Assembly (NCBI RefSeq): GCF_005049105.1
Contig: NZ_SUKA01000004.1
Coordinates: 186,001-250,000, forward strand
Source of the DNA: Sphingobacterium alkalisoli
GTDB lineage: Bacteria; Bacteroidota; Bacteroidia; Sphingobacteriales; Sphingobacteriaceae
Direction of reading: 5' to 3'
Length of the DNA: 64,000 bases
How positions within the stretch are numbered: position 1 is the stretch's first letter; each line of letters starts with the position of its first letter. Below are positions 10,134 to 20,188 of the stretch, in pieces. The notes beneath the pieces are model-generated. The model was not told the DNA's origin, searched no databases, and worked only from the letters and a program-made list of their open reading frames with translations. Position numbers and translations under genes: made by a program.

Positions 10134-10156
10134 TTTAATATAATAGTTATAGGAAA

Positions 10157-13100
10157 CTATTGTTCGCTATAAGTTTGATGATAATTCTTAATCTGTACTC
10201 CATCGGTAAGTGAAGGAAATACATCTTTTGTAATGACAAAAGTATTGTAAATTTCTACAGGTACCTTCATAATTTCATGCATCATCGGTAAAATCTTTGA
10301 TTCATACCCTTTTACTTCTTCAAAGGTATTAAACGGCCCGATGAATATTAGTTGGTTCTCACCGTTCACCATTTTCAGTTGATGATTAATTGCCGATTGG
10401 GCATAGCGGGTTCTATTAAACTGCCCAACACCGTACCTGCTCGGTGCCATATTTAATTTTGCATCCATCACATTGATCGTAAAATAATATGTGGCGGTAT
10501 CTGGAAAAAGCTTTTTGTCCCTGTAATCATTTGGACCAAGATCAATATTAACCTGACCTAGCGGTCTATTGATTTGGCCGAGTGACACATTGGTATTAGC
10601 TTGCGTGTTTGCAGTTATTTTACCATCAACGGCAATACCTGATAAACCCGCTAATCTTCGTTCCTCTTCTTCTATTTCCACAACAACCTCTTGATTTAAT
10701 TCTTCAGAAACAGCCTTTTCTTCTATTTTCAGTAATGTCTCCTTTTCCGGTTCTTTGTTTTTTATTTCATCTTTGATAGCTACTTCAACTTTTGCAGGTA
10801 TCTTTTCCTTTTCTACTTTTGCTGCCACTTCATTGTTGGTAAGTTGCTCAACTTTAGGTTCTACTTTTGCAATTAGAAGTTCTTCCTTCGGTTTAGGTAT
10901 TTCCTGCACAATTGCTGTACCAGTTCTGTAATCTCCATCAATTCCTAAGCTTGGCCAGGCCGTCATGTGAGGCTCGTCTATAAATGCGACCCTACTCTTA
11001 TCTATATCTTGCAGTGCATTTACGCGATGGGTAAAGTAATCTGGATGTTGTACTATAAAAGCTAAATTTTCCTTTGCTAAAGGCACTACCAGACTATCTG
11101 CAGGGTACTTTGCAACGATATCGTTCAAGGCCTCTGTAAAATCGTCTACCCTACCCACTCTACCTATGGCTAAAGCCCGCAGATACTCCACTTGTGCAAC
11201 TAAACCCGTATTTGCAAAACGCTCTTTCAAGTCTTTGTCGGCCTCAGAAATAACAGTGGCATGATCGCCGTTAGTGTAGAGGGTGAACAGCTTCTCAAAC
11301 ACACGATCCAAAATATTTTTATCCCTTTTTAGTTTATCCATGTAAGATGGATCGAGCGCGATCTGCGCATGTAAACTTTTAGGATATAACGCAATTAGGC
11401 GTGTTTTATAATCCAATGATTTCGCTTGATCTAAACCATCGTACATGCGGTAAAGGGAATAGTAGATTTCTGCACCAGCTTCCGTATTTGGGTATCTTCT
11501 CAAAAATTCTTCATAAACCTTTATCGCATCGATATTGTCTTTTGTATAATCTCGGTATATGTTCCCGATTACAATTAAGTTATCGTGTACTTTTTTGTGA
11601 CTGGCTTCGTAAGCTTCCTTTTCCTTGGGTATTTCACTGGTGTATTTCGACTTTACAGCGGACACAAATAGTGCTTCATCCAGTTCAATTTCATCATCCT
11701 TTACAAGGTCTGGCCCAACAGGGACGTTTTGTGTCACCTTGACCGCTGCAGAATTATCTGCTTCGTATCGCCAATTGTCTTTGAGTTGCCTATTGCCCCA
11801 GCGTCGCCTAAATGAGGATTGTCCCAATACCAACTCATCCTGATTATTAAAATAAAAAGTTTTGTCCGAATTTGTGGCTAATGAATTAGTAGGTGTGTTA
11901 AATGCCATCAGCGCGGCATTTGAGTTCTGCGAAGTATTTCTCTTATTTTTAGCAGTTGTTTTCGCCTGTTTAGCTTTTTCTATTTCGAACTTCTTTGCTT
12001 GCAATGCAACATCAGCGTATCCCTCCAACACACTTTCTAAATCTGGTTCATTAAGCCCAGCTAACTGTAGTAACGTATCTTGCCATGCAATCTCTTCATA
12101 CAATCGAGTTATTTCAGACATATACCCCAGCTTTCGACGTATTTTGTTCACATCTGTATAGTCGGCCGGTAAAACGATCGCTACAGAATCGTAATACAAT
12201 TGTGCTAATTGATATTTACCATTTTCAAAATAATGGTCTCCCAATTTCAGATAAGTCTCCGTAGTTTGATAATTATTTCTTTTCGGTTCGCTAAGCGATT
12301 TACTATACGCCGCAAGGGCCTCCTCTATTTTACCGTCTGCATAATATATATCCCCTATTTGAAATAATATTTGATCCTGATACCCATCATTTTTACCTTC
12401 ACGAAGCATCCGTTTCAATGGCTTCACACGATCTTCGATCGATGAATAGCTATTTCCTTTTAAAAATGCGGTTTGTAGAGATGCCTCAAAAGCCATATCA
12501 TAAGGTACATTACTTCGCGAAATCTGTTGAAAGTACTGAAGGGCTTGCTCTGGTTGTCCATTATCACGGTATAACTGTGCGAGCAAAAACATCCACCTTC
12601 TTTTATTACTGAGATCACTATTTGATTCTAAGGCGTACTCCAAATACGGAATTGCTTCGAGCTCCTCACCATTCCGTATTAAGTAATTTGCTTTCGACGC
12701 ATTCACAAAGGTGCGCACATCTTTCTCATCACTGAGTGTTGCAAATGCAGAATCCACCATTAATTTCGCTTGTTCTTCTTTACCTATTTGAAGTAAAGCC
12801 CTAGATTTCCATGCGTAGCCCATCGGCACGAAGCCCACCTGTTCCCCAGAATTGCGAATAATCTGATCAAAAAACTCCAAAGCTGTGTAGTACGACCCTT
12901 TGTAATAATTAGTCTTACCGATAATGAAGTAGGCTTCGTTGACGTATTTACTTTCCTGCTTCGTATTTACCACTTTATAAGCCTTTTTAACTAAGGAATC
13001 CATCATAACATGCGAATCCCCTTGAGCAGCAGGTTCGTCGAAAACTGTCTGACGAATCTGATAATTATGTTTCTTGGTATTTGCAATCGCGTCGCGTTCT

Positions 13101-13324
13101 TTTTCCAACATCAGGTTCGCATTGTACAGAATATTGTATTTTGTAGTGACGTTTTGCATGAAATTATACCTTACTATAGTGTCATCTTCAGCATCTGCTT
13201 TTTGAAAAGTGCTATTGTTTTTTTTGATTCCCTTACACCCCATCACAAAAGCACTGGTAGTTAACCCCAGGAACAAGAGAAAACATATTTTTTTCAACCA
13301 ATAAATCTTTTTCAGATTAAGCAT
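10157..13324 (-). CDS. sprE: SprE/PorW-like TPR lipoprotein of the type IX secretion system
   Basis: SprE (Flavobacterium) / PorW (Porphyromonas) is a periplasmic TPR lipoprotein needed for type IX secretion. This 1055-aa protein has a lipoprotein signal (FVMGCKGIKK), then the conserved opening with NVTTKYNILYNANLMLEKE, and many TPR-like helix pairs over about residues 110-740 (for example AYFIIGKTNYYKGSYYTALEFF, ILFQIGDIYYADGKIEEALAAY). A charged, low-complexity Lys/Glu/Val segment (about 800-900) precedes a C-terminal domain. Assignment is from the N-terminal signature and architecture; a generic TPR lipoprotein is the alternative. It lies upstream of the penicillin-binding protein gene with a 23-base gap. 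Confidence 0.8.
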   Translation of the reverse strand: MLNLKKIYWLKKICFLLFLGLTTSAFVMGCKGIKKNNSTFQKADAEDDTIVRYNFMQNVTTKYNILYNANLMLEKERDAIANTKKHNYQIRQTVFDEPAAQGDSHVMMDSLVKKAYKVVNTKQESKYVNEAYFIIGKTNYYKGSYYTALEFFDQIIRNSGEQVGFVPMGYAWKSRALLQIGKEEQAKLMVDSAFATLSDEKDVRTFVNASKANYLIRNGEELEAIPYLEYALESNSDLSNKRRWMFLLAQLYRDNGQPEQALQYFQQISRSNVPYDMAFEASLQTAFLKGNSYSSIEDRVKPLKRMLREGKNDGYQDQILFQIGDIYYADGKIEEALAAYSKSLSEPKRNNYQTTETYLKLGDHYFENGKYQLAQLYYDSVAIVLPADYTDVNKIRRKLGYMSEITRLYEEIAWQDTLLQLAGLNEPDLESVLEGYADVALQAKKFEIEKAKQAKTTAKNKRNTSQNSNAALMAFNTPTNSLATNSDKTFYFNNQDELVLGQSSFRRRWGNRQLKDNWRYEADNSAAVKVTQNVPVGPDLVKDDEIELDEALFVSAVKSKYTSEIPKEKEAYEASHKKVHDNLIVIGNIYRDYTKDNIDAIKVYEEFLRRYPNTEAGAEIYYSLYRMYDGLDQAKSLDYKTRLIALYPKSLHAQIALDPSYMDKLKRDKNILDRVFEKLFTLYTNGDHATVISEADKDLKERFANTGLVAQVEYLRALAIGRVGRVDDFTEALNDIVAKYPADSLVVPLAKENLAFIVQHPDYFTHRVNALQDIDKSRVAFIDEPHMTAWPSLGIDGDYRTGTAIVQEIPKPKEELLIAKVEPKVEQLTNNEVAAKVEKEKIPAKVEVAIKDEIKNKEPEKETLLKIEEKAVSEELNQEVVVEIEEEERRLAGLSGIAVDGKITANTQANTNVSLGQINRPLGQVNIDLGPNDYRDKKLFPDTATYYFTINVMDAKLNMAPSRYGVGQFNRTRYAQSAINHQLKMVNGENQLIFIGPFNTFEEVKGYESKILPMMHEIMKVPVEIYNTFVITKDVFPSLTDGVQIKNYHQTYSEQ

Positions 13325-13378
13325 TCTTTCATTTAAAAACTGTGAGTAACTTCCAGCACATACCTATCCACGTAAATG

Positions 13379-13386
13379 CAAACTTA
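13379..13386 (-). promoter_or_regulatory. Possible -7 element (TAAGTTTG) for the SprE/PorW-like gene
   Basis: Matches TAnnTTTG on the minus strand 55 bases upstream of the start at 13324. No TTTG is seen at the right distance upstream, so this is only half a promoter. Confidence 0.35.
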
Positions 13387-13573
13387 GATAAACTTGAGAT
13401 GCAATGCAAGTTCTTAGCAGAATATTAACATCCGATTTTGATCCATCCCCTTATCACTAAAAGCAGTCGTGTACATTGAAAACAGCTACACTTGTCAAAT
13501 GCCCACATGTAAAAAAAAACTACTGTTTATTGACAGGGACTATCCATTCTTTTTATACATTTACGCTTTGATA

Positions 13574-14791
13574 ATGAGGAACAAAACATCAGCCGGTCTT
13601 TTTTTTATTTTCATCACCGTAGTAATTGACACGATAGGTTTAGGCATTATCATACCTGTGATGCCCAAGCTTATTCAAGAGCTTATTCATGGTGACATTA
13701 GCGCAGCCTCACAGTACGGAGGCTGGCTGGTCTTCGCGTACGCATTTACACAGTTTTTTTTTGCCTCTGTTCTTGGTAACCTGAGCGATCGTTTTGGAAG
13801 AAGACCTGTGTTATTGATTTCTCTTTTCGGCTTTTGCATCAATTACCTCCTAATGGGCTTTGCGCCGTCTATTTTCTGGCTTTTTATCGGTCGTTTAATT
13901 GCAGGCGTGACAGGAGCGAGCCACACCGTGGCAGCAGCCTATATAGCAGACATCAGCACTCCGCAAAATAAGGCACAAAATTTCGGGTTATTGGGCGCGG
14001 CATTTGGCGTCGGTTTTATTATAGGCCCAGTGTTAGGGGGATTGCTCGGACATTACGGCGCACGCGTACCTTTTTTCGCGGCTGCCTTATTAAGCTTTCT
14101 TAATTTTATTTACGGCTATTTTATTGTTCCAGAGTCTTTGAAACCTGGACTTAGACGAGCTTTTAATTGGAGACTTGCAAACCCCATAGGCACCTTTGTA
14201 CACCTAAATAGATATCCTATAATCCTGCCTTTAATCGTATGTATTTTTCTGATTAACATGGCTGCTCATTCTGTACAAAGCACATGGTCATACTATACGA
14301 TGGAAAAATTTCACTGGAACGAACGGATGGTGGGTATATCTCTCGGCTTTATCGGTATTTTATTGATGCTTGTCCAAGCGGGTCTCATCCGTCTCATAAT
14401 ACCAAAAATTGGATTAAGATGGGCTATCGTTTTAGGGACCTTATTATATACGGTCTCTCTTCCATTGTACGGCCTGTCCACGGAAAGCTGGATGCTTTTT
14501 GCTATCAGTATTCCTTATGTACTAGCCGGAATAGCGGGGCCATCTCTTCAAAGTTACGTCTCCAATCTAATACCGCAGAATGAACAAGGGCAAATCCAAG
14601 GCGGAATAACGTGTGTTATCAGCCTAACGGCTATCATTGGTCCCCTTATGATGACAAGCTTATTTTCTCATTTCTCCCGTAAAGGAGCCCAAATTTATTT
14701 TCCCGGCGCACCATTTTTTGTAGCTGGACTTTTAGCGTTAACCGCATTTATTATCGCTGTCCGTTATTTTAAAGGAACCAGAGATCGTTAA
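13574..14791 (+). CDS. MFS transporter of the TetA/multidrug (TCR-type) family
   Basis: A 12-helix proton-driven exporter of the inner membrane, 405 aa. The loop between helices 2 and 3 has motif A (GNLSDRFGRRPVL), and helix 5 has a motif-C-like GPVLGGLLG. The overall pattern (DTIGLGIIIPVMP near the N-terminus) is that of tetracycline/multidrug exporters, but the sequence does not fix the substrate. A GTG at 13469 would add 35 non-hydrophobic, Cys-rich residues; the ATG at 13574 places the first helix properly, so I use it. The stop shares bases with the stop of ispF. Confidence 0.9.
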   Translation: MRNKTSAGLFFIFITVVIDTIGLGIIIPVMPKLIQELIHGDISAASQYGGWLVFAYAFTQFFFASVLGNLSDRFGRRPVLLISLFGFCINYLLMGFAPSIFWLFIGRLIAGVTGASHTVAAAYIADISTPQNKAQNFGLLGAAFGVGFIIGPVLGGLLGHYGARVPFFAAALLSFLNFIYGYFIVPESLKPGLRRAFNWRLANPIGTFVHLNRYPIILPLIVCIFLINMAAHSVQSTWSYYTMEKFHWNERMVGISLGFIGILLMLVQAGLIRLIIPKIGLRWAIVLGTLLYTVSLPLYGLSTESWMLFAISIPYVLAGIAGPSLQSYVSNLIPQNEQGQIQGGITCVISLTAIIGPLMMTSLFSHFSRKGAQIYFPGAPFFVAGLLALTAFIIAVRYFKGTRDR

Positions 14792-15270
14792 TCCTTCTGA
14801 ATCAAACAGACCGCATACGCCACCACCCCCTCTTCTCGTCCGATAAAACCCATCGTTTCATTTGTCGTTGCTTTAATAGAAATATCGTCTAAATCCAACC
14901 CCGTCGACTCCGCGAGCTTCTTTTTCATTTCCGAGATATAGGGTTTTATTTTTGGTGCTTCCAGACACAACATTGCATCGATATTCCCTATTTTCCACCC
15001 CTTATTCGCCACCAACCGAACGCATTCCGTTAATAACACCAGACTGCTAATGCCCTTCCATTTATCATCTGTATTTGGAAAATGATAACCTATATCTTCC
15101 AGGTTGGCGGCACCCAAAATGGCATCGCAAATCGCGTGGACTAACACGTCTGCATCTGAGTGACCAAATGCTCCCGAATGATGATCGAGTTGAACGCCAC
15201 CTACGAAAAATGGATGACCTTCTCTCATTTGATGGACATCAAATCCAAAACCTACCTTTATTTTCATCAT
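14788..15270 (-). CDS. ispF: 2-C-methyl-D-erythritol 2,4-cyclodiphosphate synthase
   Basis: This enzyme makes MEcPP in the non-mevalonate isoprenoid pathway. The 160-aa protein has the metal-binding FDVHQM near residue 10, GHSDADVLVHAICDAILGAA, DIGYHFPNTD, and the C-terminal KATTNETMGFIGREEGV. Length matches the family. Start is one of two adjacent Met codons (15270 or 15267). Its stop overlaps the stop of the convergent MFS gene in the four bases TTAA (14788-14791). Confidence 0.97.
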   Translation of the reverse strand: MMKIKVGFGFDVHQMREGHPFFVGGVQLDHHSGAFGHSDADVLVHAICDAILGAANLEDIGYHFPNTDDKWKGISSLVLLTECVRLVANKGWKIGNIDAMLCLEAPKIKPYISEMKKKLAESTGLDLDDISIKATTNETMGFIGREEGVVAYAVCLIQKD

Positions 15271-15593
15271 TTTGTATTTTATCGATAAATATCACTTTTC
15301 CAACGAATACGCTCGCTATAGACGAGATCGCTTTAATGATTAATGCGACCTCAATGTAAACACTCTTTGCAATGTGTGTAATAATTTACATCGCGGTTTC
15401 ACGAAAGCGAAATTAAGACTTATTTGTTACAGTAGAAAAACTACTTCAAGACCTTCGTGAAGAACATTCTCAAACTTTAACATTTTTTAAGACTTTCTGG
15501 ACGTTAAAAAACTACGATAAAGTCTCTTTTTAATGTGTGATATTAAATTATTTCTTAATTTTGGCTTTACGCAATGTAATATTGATCATTTTT
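15271..15593. other. Divergent intergenic region between ispF and gldJ
   Basis: A 323-base AT-rich gap with no convincing open reading frame. It should carry the promoters of both divergent genes. A -7 match for gldJ is listed separately; nothing else was recognised. Confidence 0.6.
15556..15563 (+). promoter_or_regulatory. Possible -7 element (TAATTTTG) for gldJ
   Basis: Matches TAnnTTTG 30 bases before the ATG at 15594. No clear TTTG is found 19-21 bases upstream, so the promoter is incomplete by consensus. Confidence 0.4.
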
Positions 15594-17117
15594 ATGCACT
15601 ATATCAAAATCGCTATAGCCTCATTATTAATCATGTTTTCGGCATCATTAGTAATGACATCCTGTAAAAGCAGCAGAAGCAATGTTTCTGACAAAACCGG
15701 TGTACGATACAACGACCCTTATAACGGCGGTTTACAAATCAATCGCAAGATTAAAGGATCTTCTGGTCCGGGGCTAATAGGTATAGAAGGCGGTACGTTC
15801 GTGATGGGAGGTAGCTTAAATGAAGATTTAGGTTACTCTCATGATAATCTGAAGAGGCGAGTAACGGTAGCTTCATTTTATATCGATGAAACAGAAGTTT
15901 CGAACGCCGATTGGCTTGAATATCTGCATTGGATCGCTCAGAATTATCCTGAAGACGGAAAGTTATATTATGATGCCCTACCCGATTCTTTAGTATGGCG
16001 AAACCCGTTGTCCTACAACGAACCGTACGTTAATTTTTATTTGCGTCACCCTTCTTTTCAGGATTACCCGGTGGTAGGCGTAACCTGGGATCAGGCCAAT
16101 GCTTACTGTTTATGGAGAACAGATCGTGTAAATGAGCACATCCTTCGTGAAAGCGGCGCCTTAGTAGATTACAAAACGTTAAGTGAACAACAGACCAGAG
16201 AAGGCCAAGCCTTTAATACTGATATTTATTTAAACGGTCAAATTCAAGGGGAGGGTATAGATGGCAAGAACATGCCTAAAGACAACAAAATAGGCGCTGA
16301 AAAAGATGCTAAACGCATTGTACGCATGGAAGATGGGATTCTTAAGCAACCTTATCGGCTGCCGACGGAGGCAGAATGGGAATACGCCGCATTGGGATTG
16401 ATTGGCAATACCATAGAGGGTAACATTGAGAATAGCAAGACTTATCCATGGAACGGTTTGGGTGTCCGTTCAGGAAATCGTAAGAATCAGGGACGAATGA
16501 TGGCTAACTTTAAAATTACCAGTGGTAATAATATGGGGGTTGCTGGAAACTTAAATGATGGCGGCGATATAACTGTTTCTGTTAAAAGCTATGCTCCCAA
16601 CGATTTCGGATTATACAATATGGCGGGTAATGTAAATGAGTGGGTAAGCGACGTCTATCGTCAACTATCTTACGAAGATTTCGAAGATTTTAACCCCTTC
16701 CGTGGTCACGTTTTCGTGGACAATGAGTATGAAAATGCAGAAACTCGGACATTAGCGAAAGATAAATATGGTCGTCCAATTAAGGTTCCTGCGAAAGCAG
16801 CACGAAAACAAACCTGGGAAGAGTTACAAGCGGCAAAGGCGGGAACACCATCAACTGCTGCCTACGATTACGATGTTAGGGGCTTCAAAGATGAGGAACT
16901 CAATGAATTATATGGTAAGACGACGTTGGTTAATGACAAGTCACGCGTTTACAAAGGTGGATCTTGGAATGATAGGGCGTATTGGTTAAATCCCGCAACA
17001 CGTCGTTTTATGCAGCAGGATGAATCCAATGCCATGACTGGATTCCGTTGTGCCATGACAATGGTAGGGAATGTATATGGGCCTTCCTCGGCTAAAAGAG
17101 GTTCGGCTACGCCATAA
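15594..17117 (+). CDS. gldJ: GldJ-like lipoprotein with formylglycine-generating-enzyme (SUMF1) fold
   Basis: GldJ is an outer-membrane-associated lipoprotein of gliding motility and type IX secretion, with a sulfatase-modifying-factor fold used structurally. The 507-aa protein has a lipoprotein signal ending MTSC, then GPGLIGIEGGTFVMGG, FYIDETEVSNADWLEYLHW, YPVVGVTWDQANAYCLWRT, RLPTEAEWEYAA, NMAGNVNEWVSDVYR and KGGSWNDRAYWLNPATRRFM. These are SUMF1 landmarks with a long insert in the middle. The paralogue GldK has the same fold, but gldK normally sits beside gldLMN, absent here; hence GldJ. The ATG at 15594 gives a proper signal; the earlier start at 15537 adds 19 residues. A terminator follows. 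Confidence 0.78.
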   Translation: MHYIKIAIASLLIMFSASLVMTSCKSSRSNVSDKTGVRYNDPYNGGLQINRKIKGSSGPGLIGIEGGTFVMGGSLNEDLGYSHDNLKRRVTVASFYIDETEVSNADWLEYLHWIAQNYPEDGKLYYDALPDSLVWRNPLSYNEPYVNFYLRHPSFQDYPVVGVTWDQANAYCLWRTDRVNEHILRESGALVDYKTLSEQQTREGQAFNTDIYLNGQIQGEGIDGKNMPKDNKIGAEKDAKRIVRMEDGILKQPYRLPTEAEWEYAALGLIGNTIEGNIENSKTYPWNGLGVRSGNRKNQGRMMANFKITSGNNMGVAGNLNDGGDITVSVKSYAPNDFGLYNMAGNVNEWVSDVYRQLSYEDFEDFNPFRGHVFVDNEYENAETRTLAKDKYGRPIKVPAKAARKQTWEELQAAKAGTPSTAAYDYDVRGFKDEELNELYGKTTLVNDKSRVYKGGSWNDRAYWLNPATRRFMQQDESNAMTGFRCAMTMVGNVYGPSSAKRGSATP

Positions 17118-17145
17118 AATTAAGGCACATTATATTAAAATACAG

Positions 17146-17186
17146 AAAAGGCTTTGGCATTAGAGTATGTCAAAGCCTTTTTTTCT
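17146..17186 (+). terminator. Rho-independent terminator of gldJ
   Basis: A strong stem built on AAAAGGCTTTG and CAAAGCCTTTT with an AT-rich loop, followed by a T-run. It lies about 30 bases past the gldJ stop. Confidence 0.85.
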
Positions 17187-17745
17187 GAAAGTGTCTATTT
17201 CTCAAAGGCCATCAAGAACTTTCATGCCTGTTGGTGATTCAATGGATCATGAAAGTTTTGTTATATATAGTTAGCGTTTGTATTTTGTTTTTTATTAAAG
17301 GAAGTATTAAATTAGTCAGATTATTATTCGCTGATTTCCAATTTTATTGGTAGCCAATAATATCTATATTTTATCTTTTTGCCCTCATCGGCGGGCGGCT
17401 CTCCTTCTTTTGCTTGGCCAAAAGAAGCAAAACCCAAGACTTGGTCAATATTACGCTAAAAGCTTTTGGATTTACTAAACAGCTCCAAGCCGCTTCGCTT
17501 TGTGGATCTGTTCTTAACGCAAATCTACAAGCTTTCTTAACGCTACATCGACCTAGGTCGTCTTTTTAATCCAGCTGAAGTATAAAATAATATCGAGAAA
17601 AAGCACCAGCCTTACAAATTGGACAAATATCGCCTTAGCCATTTGCCAAATGCAGGAGGACGCATTAGCCGTTCTGGCAAATGGGTACAGCGATGATTTT
17701 TTCCTTCTTTTTATAAAAAAAGAAGCTCTTTTCAAATAAAGGCAT
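17187..17745. repeat. Gene-free stretch with nested palindromes, possible interspersed intergenic repeat
   Basis: No credible gene. Visible structure: CTTCTTTTG/CAAAAGAAG arms (17404-17412 and 17419-17427) after a GC-rich GGCGGGCGG segment; CCATTTGCCA/TGGCAAATGG arms (17639-17648 and 17675-17684); and a TTCTTTTT/AAAAAAGAA palindrome near 17705-17723. The base composition shifts abruptly to GC-rich around 17385-17400. A short minus-strand ORF (17553-17765) runs through these palindromes and I do not accept it as a gene. A dispersed repeat is my inference; only one copy is in the window. Confidence 0.45.
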
Positions 17746-17774
17746 AAAAAAAGTCCGCTTACCACGGACTTTTC
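17746..17774 (-). terminator. Rho-independent terminator of pnp
   Basis: Stem AAAAGTCCG/CGGACTTTT with a short loop; on the minus strand it is followed by a T-run. It sits about 20 bases past the pnp stop. Confidence 0.8.
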
Positions 17775-17795
17775 AATATCTAATAAAATTTTAAA

Positions 17796-19973
17796 CTAAG
17801 CTTGGGGAGCATCAGCAGACGGTGCTTGATCTTGCTTAGGTTTATCTTCACGTGGAGGACGAGGTAACAATACTTTACGGGAAAGTTTCATCTTACCTTG
17901 TTTATCAATATCCAGTAGTTTAACCGTAACCATATCGCCTTCTTTCAACACTCCATCCATCGTTTCAAGGCGTTTCCAATCAACTTCAGAAATATGCAAT
18001 AAACCATCTTTACCCGGCATAATCTCAACGAATGCGCCAAAGCTCATGATAGACTTCACTTTACCTTCGTAGATTTCACCAACTTCCGGTCTCGCTACAA
18101 TGTTTTTGATACGCGTAGTGGCAGCATCAATCGCAGCTTTATTATCTGCAAAAATCTGTACAATACCTTTGTTATCCACTTCTTCAATGGAAATTGTAGC
18201 ACCAGTCTCACGTTGCATTTCCTGGATGATTTTACCACCAGGTCCGATAATCGCTCCAATAAATTCTTTATCGATCGTCAATTGGATAATACGAGGCGCA
18301 TGTGGTTTATAATCTTCACGTGGAGCATCTATCGTTTTCACCATCTCGCCTAAGATATGAAGGCGTGCTTCTTTCGCCTGGTCTAGTGCTTGGGTAAGCA
18401 CTTCCCATTTCAGACCATTTATTTTCAAATCCATCTGACATGCTACGATACCATTTTTCGTACCAGTAACTTTAAAGTCCATATCACCTAAGTGATCTTC
18501 GTCCCCTAGGATATCAGATAAGATAGCATATTTTCCAGTTGTTTCATCACTTATTAAACCCATTGCAATACCGGAAACTGGTGCTTTCAATTTCACACCC
18601 GCATCCAATAAAGCCAACGTGCCTGCACATACCGTCGCCATCGATGAAGACCCGTTTGACTCTAGGATATCAGAAACAATACGAATTGTATAAGGGTTTT
18701 CCGCGTCGGATGGCAATACCTTTTTCAATGACCGCATAGCTAAGTTACCATGACCAATTTCACGACGACCAGCACCTCTATTCGGTCTTACCTCTCCAGT
18801 AGAGAATCCTGGAAAGTTATAATGCAAAATAAATTTATTATATCCGTTGATAAAAGCACCATCGATCATTTGCTCATCATCTTTTGCACCCAATGTCACA
18901 GAAGTCAACGATTGTGTCTCACCACGAGTAAACACGGCAGAACCGTGTGCTGCTGGCAAGAAATCAACTTCAGACCAAATCGGACGAACAGTGCGTGCGC
19001 TACGTCCGTCCAAACGAATTCCTTCATTTAGAAGCAGATTACGAACCGCATCATATTGTACATCATGAAAATATTTTTTCGCCAAGAATTTGGTTTCCTC
19101 ATCGATCTCTTCGCCTAATTTCTCAAAAAAGGCCTCACTTATAGCTGCAAATCCTTCGGAACGTTCATGCTTTGATGAACCAGACTTAGCGATTTCATAT
19201 ACTTTATCGTACGTTGCACTAAAAATTTCTGCTCTTAATGTAGGGTTTGAGGGTTCATGGTTGAATTCGCGTTTTACCGTCGATCCCACCAAGTTTGCTA
19301 ACTCAATCTGAGCGGCTACCTGCTTTTTGATCGCTTCATGAGCAAAAGCAATTGCCTCCACCATTTCAGTCTCCGAGATTTCGTCTGCTTCACCTTCTAC
19401 CATCACGATATCTTGAGCCGAACCAGCCACGATAAATTCCAAAGTAGCATTCGCTAATGCTGAAAGACGAGGGTTAATAACTAATTTTCCATCGACTTTC
19501 GCCACACGCACTTCTGAAATGGGACCGTTGAACGGAATATCTGACACAGCTAAAGCTGCTGAAGCAGCCAAACCCGCTAATGCATCAGGCATAATATCTT
19601 TATCAGCAGAAATAAGTGAAATCATAACTTGCGTATCTGCATGATACGTTTCTGGGAATAATGGACGTAAAGCTCTATCGACTAAACGAGAGATTAGCAC
19701 TTCATAATCAGATAGTCTTGCCTCACGACGTAAAAAGCCTCCGGGTATCCGACCCGTAGCAGCATATTTTTCTTGATAATCGACAGATAATGGTAAAAAG
19801 TCTACTCCTGCTTTGGCCTCTCGTGAAGAGACGACTGTTGCTAAAAGCATCGTATCACCTTGTTTCAATACTACTGAACCATCCGCCTGTTTGGCTAATT
19901 TACCAGTAGACAGTTCGATAGGCGCTAGATCTCCGCCTAAATCAATTGTAACTTTTTTTTCGTTGTAACTCAT
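17796..19973 (-). CDS. pnp: Polynucleotide phosphorylase
   Basis: PNPase degrades RNA 3' to 5' by phosphorolysis. The 725-aa protein (ATG at 19973, start MSYNEKK) has two RNase PH-type domains (first with the [18 protein letters not shown] signature; second with [31 protein letters not shown] and the [11 protein letters not shown] stretch), a KH domain ([20 protein letters not shown]) and an S1 domain ([20 protein letters not shown]). The C-terminal tail is short, Pro/Asp/Lys-rich. An ATG at 19994 would add 7 residues (MHHNKKT) that I regard as leader. It follows rpsO on the same strand, the widespread rpsO-pnp order. Confidence 0.98.
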   Translation of the reverse strand: MSYNEKKVTIDLGGDLAPIELSTGKLAKQADGSVVLKQGDTMLLATVVSSREAKAGVDFLPLSVDYQEKYAATGRIPGGFLRREARLSDYEVLISRLVDRALRPLFPETYHADTQVMISLISADKDIMPDALAGLAASAALAVSDIPFNGPISEVRVAKVDGKLVINPRLSALANATLEFIVAGSAQDIVMVEGEADEISETEMVEAIAFAHEAIKKQVAAQIELANLVGSTVKREFNHEPSNPTLRAEIFSATYDKVYEIAKSGSSKHERSEGFAAISEAFFEKLGEEIDEETKFLAKKYFHDVQYDAVRNLLLNEGIRLDGRSARTVRPIWSEVDFLPAAHGSAVFTRGETQSLTSVTLGAKDDEQMIDGAFINGYNKFILHYNFPGFSTGEVRPNRGAGRREIGHGNLAMRSLKKVLPSDAENPYTIRIVSDILESNGSSSMATVCAGTLALLDAGVKLKAPVSGIAMGLISDETTGKYAILSDILGDEDHLGDMDFKVTGTKNGIVACQMDLKINGLKWEVLTQALDQAKEARLHILGEMVKTIDAPREDYKPHAPRIIQLTIDKEFIGAIIGPGGKIIQEMQRETGATISIEEVDNKGIVQIFADNKAAIDAATTRIKNIVARPEVGEIYEGKVKSIMSFGAFVEIMPGKDGLLHISEVDWKRLETMDGVLKEGDMVTVKLLDIDKQGKMKLSRKVLLPRPPREDKPKQDQAPSADAPQA

Positions 19974-20043
19974 TGTTTTCTTGTTGTGATGCATTTTGCG
20001 TCAACTTTATAATGCATCTATTATATTTTACTTTTTAGTTGCA

Positions 20044-20051
20044 CAAAGGTA
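20044..20051 (-). promoter_or_regulatory. Possible -7 element (TACCTTTG) for pnp
   Basis: Matches TAnnTTTG on the minus strand about 70 bases before the pnp start. No good TTTG is found upstream at 19-21 bases. The rpsO terminator lies in between rpsO and this site, so pnp may need its own promoter. Confidence 0.4.
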
Positions 20052-20134
20052 ACTAAAATTTAGTTTCTCAGCTACATAGAACGAAAAAACCTTTATGATT
20101 ACCCGCGACCTCAACAGTCACAAAATCAGATAAA

Positions 20135-20168
20135 GAAAAAGAGCCGCTTACGGATGTAAGTGGCTCTT
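20135..20168 (-). terminator. Rho-independent terminator of rpsO
   Basis: A 12-bp stem (20139-20150 with 20157-20168, one G-T type pair) and a 6-nt loop, with a T-rich trailer on the minus strand. It ends the rpsO transcript 20 bases after the stop. Confidence 0.85.
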
Positions 20169-20188
20169 GCATTTTCTTTTCTAAAAGC

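Noticed and set aside
13469..13573. GTG-initiated 35-residue extension of the MFS gene
   Set aside because: The segment is not membrane-like and precedes the usual first helix; the ATG at 13574 fits the family.
17553..17765. Small minus-strand ORF between gldJ and pnp
   Set aside because: It reads through two palindromes and part of the pnp terminator; composition looks like translated repeat DNA.
18750..19311. Several overlapping plus-strand ORFs within pnp
   Set aside because: All are antisense to the highly conserved pnp gene and have no family features.
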